From NCBI GenBank assembly GCA_903859705.1, contig CAIONQ010000087.1, positions 1-39,852 of the forward strand: a stretch of DNA of 39,852 bases. The letters run 5' to 3'. Origin of the DNA: an uncultured Chthonomonas sp. GTDB lineage: Bacteria; Armatimonadota; Chthonomonadetes; Chthonomonadales; Chthonomonadaceae. Numbering within the stretch: position 1 is the first letter of the stretch; the number at the start of each line of letters is the position of its first letter. The position numbers were made by a program, and so were the translations under genes. The notes beneath the pieces were generated by a model. The model saw only the letters and a program-made list of their open reading frames with translations. It was not told the origin of the DNA and made no database searches. Below, piece by piece: positions 34,501-39,852 of the stretch.

Positions 34501-34687
34501 CCAACCGCAAGCCCGCCTGCCGTGCACTTTTGTTTGGGCCATGGCAGGCAAAGCAGTTTTCGGAAAGAATGGGCCGAATGTCGCGGTTAAACTCGAGGGC
34601 ACGGGGCTTTTGTGCGCTGGCAGGCAGGGCAGAAGGCACAAGAGCAAGGCACAGGGCCACAGAAGCAATCGGAAGGCTGAATCGCAT
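31544..34687 (-). CDS. PSCyt1-DUF1549-DUF1553 cell-surface protein
   Basis: A 1047-residue exported protein. I chose the ATG at 34687 because the product then opens with a Sec signal (RFSLPIASVALCLALVPSALPASA) and GAGG lies about nine bases before it. Domains in order: a planctomycete cytochrome c domain with heme motif CFACH near residue 42; DUF1549 from about residue 150, including RVSLDIIGLPPTP, WLDSVRYADT and a second CAECH motif in HDHKYDPITTRDFY; a middle beta-rich insert; and DUF1553 from RLTRLDLAKWLVSPENPLTARV to the end. The partner DUF1501 gene follows on the same strand. These pairs are abundant in Planctomycetes-like genomes. Electron transfer coupled to polymer breakdown is suggested by the heme domain. 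Confidence 0.93.
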   Translation of the reverse strand: MRFSLPIASVALCLALVPSALPASAQKPRALEFNRDIRPILSENCFACHGPNKSARQAGLRLDERSSALQTGAVVAGKPDKSSLIQRINGNGPVMPPLSTHKTLTAEQKSLLRKWVEAGAPYQPYWAYAPIIKPATPRITSAPGFVLRSPIDNFIAARLSEKGIKPSPQADRRTLIRRVSLDIIGLPPTPAEVTAFVNDNRPDAYDRLVNRLLASPHYGERMAIPWLDSVRYADTVGFHGDQNMNAWPYRDYVINAFNNNKPFDKFTIEQIAGDLLPNPTPEQLTATCFNRLNMVTREGGAQPKEYLAKYQADRVRTVSLAFLGSTFACAECHDHKYDPITTRDFYSLGCFFADMKQWGVYEDYGYTPNPDLKGTTNDSPFSPEIYVTSPYLLQRIAKEQSLKQDAAVASVAQARRGDGTATRELAEWIKQASAFVVAHPDGWERPLPTLKTVGRNARGVVDAATPAPQVDCSEDNVLTTKDALAGDVTLTLKPTAPGVAAVKLQLLGGRQPAPTLKRAGMPYADVALAVAVNHVDGKREQIAIRYASASCWEPRYANGYDQIGVQRGWRIPLNKEAQPATSTWLLAKPIKLAEQDTVSISLPRIAVTQFSVSLSPFVPDHCGTGAIPATLKQDLQALQAGADAHNPAIRRAAVQYVEGTAADSACYDTLTRLDQQIFNCREGITPVMVTEAKKEPLVMRILARGNWQDESGPIVEPAVPQFLPHASVPTGRRLTRLDLAKWLVSPENPLTARVFVNRLWKQYFGIGISGQGEDLGVQGEWPTHPELLDWLANEFRTNGWDVKHMVKLIVTSSTYRQSSQPRQELKNIDPANRLLASQNARRLEAELVRDNALSIAGALNPELGGPSCFPYQPAGYYTNIQFPDRDYIADPNDRQYRRGVYMHWQRTFLHPMLANFDAPSREDCVGQRANANTPQQALTLLNDPEFVEAARITAIGLLQGKYASDDARIEALFQRAVARSPKPAEKSSLLAFLKQVTTAYKDRPEDADKLIKVGNASDPAGCDAITLAAWSSVCRVVLNLHETITRY

Positions 34688-34910
34688 CGCTGCATACCTC
34701 ATCGAACGTAAGGCGGCCACTTTTATGTGCCGCCGCCGATAAACTGGTAACTCTGCGTATACTCCTTCAGGCAGGGGGCACATTCCTGCTGATGATGTGG
34801 ACGTGAGGTGTGGCGGGTGCAACAGGCACAGGGCAATCACAACTCCGCACCCTGCAGGAAACCGCCACACCAACTCGCAAATTAGCAGGCAGCACAAAGG
34901 GGATATGCTT
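34688..34910. other. divergent control region with a long hairpin
   Basis: GGTGTGGCGG (34807-34816) and CCGCCACACC (34862-34871) form a perfect 10-bp inverted repeat enclosing 45 bases, which carry a further GTGC/GCAC pairing. It would fold in the leader of the amidohydrolase gene about 40 bases before the ATG, so it may be a structured cis-acting RNA. It does not match a riboswitch class that I know. Confidence 0.4.
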
Positions 34911-35675
34911 ATGAAACTGGCTCTGATTCAAATGCGGGTAGAGGGCGGAGATCCGGAAGCGAACCTCGCAAGGGCGGCCGAAAGGCTGCAGCAGGCGGCA
35001 GAGGCAGGGGCCGAGATTGCGCTGCTGCCTGAGTGCATGGATCTGGGTTGGACCCACCCGGCCGCGCAAACCATGGCGGGCAGAATTCCAGATGGTTGGA
35101 CCTGTGAATCGCTGCGTACTCTGGCCCGGCAGCTGCCTATGTGGATATGCGCCGGGATTGTAGAGCGAGATGGAAACTCCGTTTATAACGCAGCAGTGCT
35201 CATAGATTCTGAAGGGGAAGTACGGCTGAAACATCGCAAAATAAACGAACTTGAAATTGGGCACCCCTATTATTCCCGTGGCGATCGGCTTAATGTGTGC
35301 AACACCCCGTTTGGCACCGTGGGGTTAATGATTTGCGCAGATGCCTTTGCTGCCGATAACGTTCTCACCAGATCTCTCGGCCTTATGGGCGCTAATATCA
35401 TTCTTTCTCCCAGCGCATGGGCTGTACCAGCCGATCATGATAACATTGCCAACCCGTATGGCGCCCTCTGGGATGATCACTACTCCCTGGTTTGCCGCGA
35501 GTTTGCACTGTGGATTGCCGGGGTTTCCAACGTTGGCCCCATTACAGCGGGGCCCTGGCAGGGCAGAATATGCATAGGCTGCTCTCGAGTGGTTAACCCG
35601 CAGGGCACAACCACAACTGTGCTGCCGTATGGAGAAGACGCTGACTGCGTGCAGATTGTGGAGATAGCACATTAA
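34911..35675 (+). CDS. nitrilase-superfamily amidohydrolase
   Basis: A cytoplasmic 254-residue carbon-nitrogen hydrolase. The ATG at 34911 is eight bases after AAGGGG; an ATG two codons earlier is too close to it. The Glu-Lys-Cys catalytic triad is visible: Glu41 in LLPECMDLG, Lys110 in KHRKINELE, and Cys142 in LMICADAF. Such enzymes hydrolyse the amide of small N-acyl or N-carbamoyl compounds, or amides of dicarboxylates. The substrate cannot be named here. The gene is convergent with the MFS gene (19 bases apart). Confidence 0.9.
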   Translation: MKLALIQMRVEGGDPEANLARAAERLQQAAEAGAEIALLPECMDLGWTHPAAQTMAGRIPDGWTCESLRTLARQLPMWICAGIVERDGNSVYNAAVLIDSEGEVRLKHRKINELEIGHPYYSRGDRLNVCNTPFGTVGLMICADAFAADNVLTRSLGLMGANIILSPSAWAVPADHDNIANPYGALWDDHYSLVCREFALWIAGVSNVGPITAGPWQGRICIGCSRVVNPQGTTTTVLPYGEDADCVQIVEIAH

Positions 35676-35694
35676 CAGCCGTGGCAGATGCCAG

Positions 35695-36963
35695 CTACCC
35701 TTTGTTGCGGGCAGATGCCCGCAAATGAAACAGAAGCGCGATGCTTAACAATGTAATGCCGGTGCCGCACACGCCCTTCCAACCATAAATCCCCCAGGCC
35801 GCGGCACCCAGCCAGGCACCCATAGATCCGCCAAGCGAGTAGGCTGCCCGGTAAACGGTGTAGTACCGGCTATGTGCATGGGATGGCAGGCTGTAAACAC
35901 TGGCCTGGTTACTGATGGTCGCCGATTGAGCGCACAAATCCAGCACGATAACCGCCATTATCAGCCCGGGCAGGTGGGTTCCAAATCCAAACAGCATTAC
36001 ATAAGCAATCAGCATTCCGGTTGCTGCAATGCCCACCAACAGGCGTGGGCTGTAGGCATCTGCCAGGCGGCCAACATGCGGCGCCAGGGTTGCGCCGCCC
36101 GCCCCCACAAGCCCAAACAGCCCGGCAGCTGCAGGCCCGTAATGGTAGGCCGGGCTCTCCATTAAGAATGCCAGGGTAGCCCAGAAGGCGCTGAGCGCCG
36201 CATAAAGCAAAAAGCCATTGAGTGTAGCCTGTTTTAAAATGGGTTCGGTGCGCAAAAAGCCCAGCATGGTGCGCAGCAGGTGCGGATATGGCATGGATGC
36301 CTGGGGTGCCGAACGCGGCAGCAGAGCCCGCATGGTTATGGCAAGCGCCACCATAAACACCGCCGCAACGGCATACACGGCGCGCCAGCCAAGGTACTCG
36401 CCCACCGCCCCACTCAACGTTCTGGAAAGTAGGGTGCCTATCAGCATTGCGCTGGAGAGAACACCCACGGTGGCTCCCCGCTCATCCGGGCGGGCAAGCG
36501 CCACAGCAAATGGCAAAACCAGCGTGCTTATTACGCTGGTAACCCCCACAGCAAGCCCACACAGGCCCAGCACACCCATATTGGGTGCCAGCGCCGTTGC
36601 CACCAGAGATACAGAAACCAGGCCAAGCATGGTGAGTATTAGTCGGCGGCGCTCCAGCACATCTCCCAGGGGCGCGATAAAAAACACGCCGCAGGCAAAG
36701 CCCATCTGCGTGAGAGAGGGCAAAATACCTACTTCCCTATGAGATACATGCAGGCTGGCGCTAATCTGCCCCAGCAGCGGCTGATTATAAGCCACATTGG
36801 CAATGGCAAGCCCGCATGCCAGGGCCATAGTAAAAAGCAGGGGGCGCGTCAGCTCCGGCTGTGCCGTTTCTTCACCCACCTCTGTGGGCAAAACAGGCGC
36901 CGAAGCCGACTGTTGTAACGATCCATCGGTATCCAAAAGCGTAATTCGCAGCAAGGCACACAT
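35695..36963 (-). CDS. major facilitator superfamily transporter
   Basis: A polytopic inner-membrane transporter of about 422 residues from the ATG at 36963 (a TTG at 37008 is also open; neither has a clear ribosome site). About twelve hydrophobic segments are visible. The first pair of helices is ALACGLAIANVAYNQPLLGQIS. The inter-helix loop GDVLERRRLILTMLGL is the MFS motif A (G-D-x-x-x-R-R). A second copy, GRLADAYSPRLLVG, starts the C-terminal half. Drug-efflux or sugar/organic-anion transport are both possible. The gene is divergent from the SPFH operon and shares its 200-base control region, which suggests joint regulation. Confidence 0.9.
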   Translation of the reverse strand: MCALLRITLLDTDGSLQQSASAPVLPTEVGEETAQPELTRPLLFTMALACGLAIANVAYNQPLLGQISASLHVSHREVGILPSLTQMGFACGVFFIAPLGDVLERRRLILTMLGLVSVSLVATALAPNMGVLGLCGLAVGVTSVISTLVLPFAVALARPDERGATVGVLSSAMLIGTLLSRTLSGAVGEYLGWRAVYAVAAVFMVALAITMRALLPRSAPQASMPYPHLLRTMLGFLRTEPILKQATLNGFLLYAALSAFWATLAFLMESPAYHYGPAAAGLFGLVGAGGATLAPHVGRLADAYSPRLLVGIAATGMLIAYVMLFGFGTHLPGLIMAVIVLDLCAQSATISNQASVYSLPSHAHSRYYTVYRAAYSLGGSMGAWLGAAAWGIYGWKGVCGTGITLLSIALLFHLRASARNKG

Positions 36964-37111
36964 TAATCTGGCGGGCGCTGCGCTTTCTATACCTATTATT
37001 ACGCCCAATGCGGCCAGGCGGTGTGCGCTTAGCCTTGCTCAATGTGCAGTTGGTGCCCACCGTGTGGAGTTTTGCATATGCCCGGCACTTCCATACAAAC
37101 AACTCCGTAAT

Positions 37112-37152
37112 TAGTGTATAACAAACACATATATAGTGTATAATACACACTA
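37112..37152. promoter_or_regulatory. double palindromic operator overlapping a -10 box
   Basis: Two sites begin TAGTGTATAA, at 37112 and 37134, 22 bases apart (two DNA turns). The second contains a perfect palindrome GTGTAT-A-ATACAC (37136-37148), flanked as TAGTGT...ACACTA. Inside it lies a perfect -10 TATAAT (37139-37144), so a protein bound here would block RNA polymerase. The site lies 20-60 bases upstream of the SPFH start and between it and the divergent MFS gene. The cognate regulator is probably the Nudix protein of the operon. Confidence 0.7.
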
Positions 37153-37173
37153 ATAAAGGACAGGAGGAAGATC

Positions 37174-38043
37174 ATGCTGGGATTGTACTTATTCCGAAGC
37201 GCTGGTACCACCGGCCAGGTGTTCACCATATCCGGCAAAACGCCACGCAACCGCGGTATTGGTTGGAGCGGTTGGATTGGCCCAACCACCGTATTGGCCG
37301 TGGTGCCAACCATTCCTCAGGTAATTCACTTTAGCCAGGAGGTGTACACGCAAGATAGGCAGATGGTGCGCGTAACCGGCAATGTGCAGGTGCAGCTTCA
37401 GCCAGAAGTGGTGCGCAGTGTTTTTGATTTCACCGTAAACCGCTACAAAGGCAACTACGAGGCCAACTGGCAGGCAGATTTACAGTCGATACTGGTGGAG
37501 CAAACACTCAGCCCTATTCGTGAGGCGGCCCGCGTGCGCACCCTGGCAGATGCCGTAGTATCGCAGGCTCAATTCGAGGCGCTGCTGCAGGCGGCCATCG
37601 CTGCACAGGGCGGTGTGCTGGCCAACCGCGGCATTCAGGTTACCAACTGCAGCATCTCTCAGGTGGCGCCCGCCCATTCCGATCTTGCCGAGGCCGTTGG
37701 TGCGGTAGAAAGAGAAAAACTACTGGCGGAAGCCGATTCGGCTAGAAGCCGCAGACGCCAGGAGGCGGCAGCCAACGAGCGCAGCCTGAAGCAGTATGAA
37801 GCCGAAACTCGGCTAAAGCTGGAAGAGGCGCGTGCCGCTTTGGTGGCACAGCAGGGAGAAAATGACGTTGCTGCTGCAGGCTATGAGGCCCGGGCCACCG
37901 ATACCCGGCTTGCCCCCATGGCCGCCATGCAGCCCGCATCCTCTATGGCTGCCGCGCTTATTCTCTCGGCAGAAAAGGGTGCCCTCAGCAATGTATCGCT
38001 CACCACCGATCTGCTTACGATTCTGAATGGCGGTGACGCATGA
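37174..38043 (+). CDS. SPFH/Band 7 domain protein
   Basis: A 289-residue SPFH-type protein. The ATG is preceded by a strong AGGAGGA site. Residues 25-190 fit the SPFH fold: VPTIPQVIHFSQEVYTQD, RVTGNVQVQLQP, and TLADAVVSQAQFEALLQAAI. A charged coiled coil (about 190-230, rich in Glu, Ala, Arg) precedes a Met/Ala-rich tail. There is no N-terminal transmembrane helix, unlike flotillins and stomatins, so membrane contact, if any, must be by another means. The stop overlaps the start of the next gene by four bases (ATGA). Confidence 0.88.
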   Translation: MLGLYLFRSAGTTGQVFTISGKTPRNRGIGWSGWIGPTTVLAVVPTIPQVIHFSQEVYTQDRQMVRVTGNVQVQLQPEVVRSVFDFTVNRYKGNYEANWQADLQSILVEQTLSPIREAARVRTLADAVVSQAQFEALLQAAIAAQGGVLANRGIQVTNCSISQVAPAHSDLAEAVGAVEREKLLAEADSARSRRRQEAAANERSLKQYEAETRLKLEEARAALVAQQGENDVAAAGYEARATDTRLAPMAAMQPASSMAAALILSAEKGALSNVSLTTDLLTILNGGDA

Positions 38044-38966
38044 GCGCCGATCGTGTGGTTGTGGTGACGCGCCCCACCCGGTTAGAGGAGCTTACCGATA
38101 AGTACCTTACCGAAGGTGGAGCGGAGTTTGAACTGGAGAGCCGGGGAGGCGATATCGCTCCGTTTCGCAGGGAGCACGATACCTACGTGCAATCTCTGGA
38201 AACGGTGCTGGGCCACATTCCTAAAGATCTGCCCGTAACCATCGTGCCCCGGCACGATCTGCCGTATTTTCTGTTTCGTCCAGAAGATCTCGTAATTGTA
38301 TGCGGTCCAGATGGTCTGCTTGTAAACACGGCACGGTTTCTGGGCAATCAGCTGGTGCTGGGGGTAAATCCAGACCCCTCGGTAAACGCCGGGGTGCTAA
38401 CATCCTGCCCACCAGAGAGGGTGCGCAGGGCGCTAACCGCCGGAATCGCGGGTGATGCCTACTACCGTCCCCTGCCGTTTGTGAAGGCGGTTACCGATAG
38501 GGGCGATACACTGTGGGGCCTTAACGAGATATTTGCTGGCAGGTTGGATCATGTATCTGCCAGATACTCCATTCAATATGCCGGCAAAACAGAGAGGCAT
38601 GTAAGCAGCGGCGTAATCGCGGCCACAGGGGTTGGGTGCGGTGGGTGGATCCGTTCGATAGTCGCCATGATAGAGGGGCTCGGTTCCGAAGGAACCAGGC
38701 AAGATCATTTGCTGATGAACCTCCCGGCAGATACCGCGCGTGAGGTAGTGTTTGCTGTTCGGGAGCCCTTTCCTTCGCCAGATACGGGCACCAGCATGGT
38801 AACGGGCAGGCTGGTGGGCGATGCCGCGCTGGAGCTAACTTGCGAAATGCCGGAGGGCGGGGTAATACTATCTGATGGGCTGGTAGATCGCGCAGTGGAA
38901 TGGGCCGCAGGCAGCGCAATAATCATAACCTGCGGCGAGCGAACCTTGCGCCACATAATAGCCTGA
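38040..38966 (+). CDS. NAD-kinase-like protein with altered GGDG motif
   Basis: A 308-residue protein of the NAD kinase fold. The N-terminal domain shows a D-x-V-I-V-C-G strand followed by GPDG (89-92), where true NAD kinases have GGDG. VLGVNPDPS stands for the usual LGIN. The second domain has RYSIQYAGK and ATGVGCGGWIRS, the position of the NAD kinase ATP-TG-S-TAY segment, and SDGLVDRAVEWAAGSAIIITCGER near the end. A Gly-to-Pro change in the phosphate-binding motif could lower or abolish kinase activity, so the protein may be a nucleotide sensor. It is coupled to the SPFH gene (ATGA overlap). Confidence 0.82.
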   Translation: MSADRVVVVTRPTRLEELTDKYLTEGGAEFELESRGGDIAPFRREHDTYVQSLETVLGHIPKDLPVTIVPRHDLPYFLFRPEDLVIVCGPDGLLVNTARFLGNQLVLGVNPDPSVNAGVLTSCPPERVRRALTAGIAGDAYYRPLPFVKAVTDRGDTLWGLNEIFAGRLDHVSARYSIQYAGKTERHVSSGVIAATGVGCGGWIRSIVAMIEGLGSEGTRQDHLLMNLPADTAREVVFAVREPFPSPDTGTSMVTGRLVGDAALELTCEMPEGGVILSDGLVDRAVEWAAGSAIIITCGERTLRHIIA

Positions 38967-38980
38967 ACACAGAGGAACCC

Positions 38981-39643
38981 TTGAACCCCTTACCAGATCA
39001 ATCTGGCAACCCGCAGCCAGCAGCAGGGCTGCGAGTTGCCATAACCGCTGCAGATGTAGCGCTGCTAACCATAATGCAAGAGCAGTTGCATGTGCTGCTA
39101 ATGCCTGTAGATTTGCCTCCGCACTACCCGCACATGTTTGGGCTGCCCGGCGGAATACTGCATGCAGAAGAGACAGCCAGGGAAGCGGCCGCACGCAACC
39201 TTCTGCTAAAAGCCAGCGTAAGTGGCGTTTACATGGAGCAGTTGCATGCGTATAGCGATCCGGCAAGAGATCTGCGCAGCAGATCCGTATCCATCGCGTA
39301 CCTGGCCCTGATACCGGGTGAAGATGCCGCTGCTCTGGATATCGGTACATGCCAATGGTGGCCCATCAGCACCCTGCCAAAGCTCGCCTTTGATCATGAG
39401 CAGATGATAAAAGATGCCGCCGCCCGCCTGGCGGTACGGCTGCAGATAACCACCCTGGCATCGCACCTGTTGCCCAGGCAGTTTACGCTGGCCCAGTTGC
39501 AAACGGTGCACGAAATAGTGCTTGGCAAACCCATGGATAAACGCAACTTCCGGAAAAAAATTACCGAGATGGCGGTGTTAAAAAGCGCAGGCACCTACCG
39601 TGGCGCCGCCGGCCGGCCTGCAGAGCTGTTTGAGTTTGAGTAA
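38981..39643 (+). CDS. NrtR-like transcriptional regulator with a degenerate Nudix domain
   Basis: A 220-residue protein with an N-terminal Nudix fold (~17-145) and a C-terminal winged helix (~160-220, with MDKRNFRKKITEM and AGRPAELFEF). I chose the TTG at 38981 because AGAGGAA lies a few bases before it; longer frames have no site. The Nudix box keeps Gly58, Glu64 and the helix start, but the catalytic REUxEE becomes RNLLLK (72-77), so it should bind but not hydrolyse a nucleotide. This fits the NrtR family, which senses ADP-ribose or related NAD metabolites and represses NAD genes. It is the last gene of the SPFH operon and the likely binder of the double operator upstream. Confidence 0.88.
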   Translation: MNPLPDQSGNPQPAAGLRVAITAADVALLTIMQEQLHVLLMPVDLPPHYPHMFGLPGGILHAEETAREAAARNLLLKASVSGVYMEQLHAYSDPARDLRSRSVSIAYLALIPGEDAAALDIGTCQWWPISTLPKLAFDHEQMIKDAAARLAVRLQITTLASHLLPRQFTLAQLQTVHEIVLGKPMDKRNFRKKITEMAVLKSAGTYRGAAGRPAELFEFE

Positions 39644-39852
39644 GCGCTGGAGAGCAAAACAACCGTTGCGGCAGGCACGCGCATCGGCTACCTCCACTGG
39701 CGAGAGGGCTGGGGCTAACAATGTATCATATCTCTGCCGTCGATTTTGCCTTGCTGTTTCCTTGCCAACTGAAGCCCAAGCGCTATGTCTTGTAGTCGTC
39801 GCAGTCCGATCCAGAGCCGCTTTACTCCCGGTGGAGGCGCGTTCTTGTAATA
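39644..39852. other. right-end segment without a gene
   Basis: No gene, RNA or terminator is visible in these last 209 bases. Confidence 0.4.

Noticed and set aside
34807-34871. cobalamin or fluoride riboswitch
   Set aside because: The conserved boxes of these classes are not present; only a simple hairpin is supported.

Overview
The window is bacterial chromosomal DNA. A PSCyt/DUF1549/DUF1553 plus DUF1501 pair, a large COG3903-type STAND regulator, a secreted multi-domain hydrolase and a six-gene peptide-import operon suggest a lineage near Armatimonadota or the Planctomycetes/Verrucomicrobia group. This is inferred from gene content only. There is no rRNA or other strong taxonomic marker here, so the phylum stays open.

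The left part (about 1-18.4 kb) is accessory and gene-sparse. It has long untranslated gaps, short dispersed repeats and mixed base composition. In order it holds: a protein of unknown function (659-1789, minus) with repeated ACCCATT motifs in front of it; a small secreted protein (2167-2571); a secreted lipase-like hydrolase with two NBR1-like Ig domains and a golvesin-like domain (2840-4921, minus); a STAND NTPase regulator (5412-7841); a complete Type I restriction-modification operon hsdM-hsdS-hsdR (14035-7921, minus); a small protein with a papain-like Cys/His/Asp pattern; and a translationally coupled ABC-type ATPase plus PD-(D/E)xK nuclease pair (17628-15585, minus), preceded by a small ORF. 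Together this looks like a defence island.

The right part (about 18.5-39.7 kb) is mostly GC-richer and tightly packed. A beta-lactamase-family serine hydrolase heads a six-gene operon with two peptide-ABC ATPases, a lipoprotein binding protein and two permeases. Next come a tRNA-Met(CAT) with its own promoter and terminator, and a primase-helicase of the TOTE-conflict type. Two small conserved hypotheticals, the DUF1501 and PSCyt/DUF1549/DUF1553 pair, a nitrilase-family amidohydrolase and an MFS transporter follow. The segment ends with a three-gene operon encoding an SPFH protein, a divergent NAD-kinase-like protein and a degenerate-Nudix regulator of NrtR type. A double palindromic operator overlaps the -10 box of that operon.

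Three items stand out. (1) The TOTE-type primase-helicase gene is bracketed by a perfect 18-bp direct repeat (26726-26743 and 29229-29246), 59 bp past a tRNA gene. The right repeat carries the stop codon of the neighbouring gene, so the gene looks like a self-contained inserted cassette that left its target intact. (2) The ABC ATPase and PD-(D/E)xK nuclease pair has the architecture of an ATPase-gated nuclease conflict system that I cannot match to a named one. (3) The SPFH, NAD-kinase-like and inactive-Nudix operon looks like an NAD(P)-responsive membrane module.
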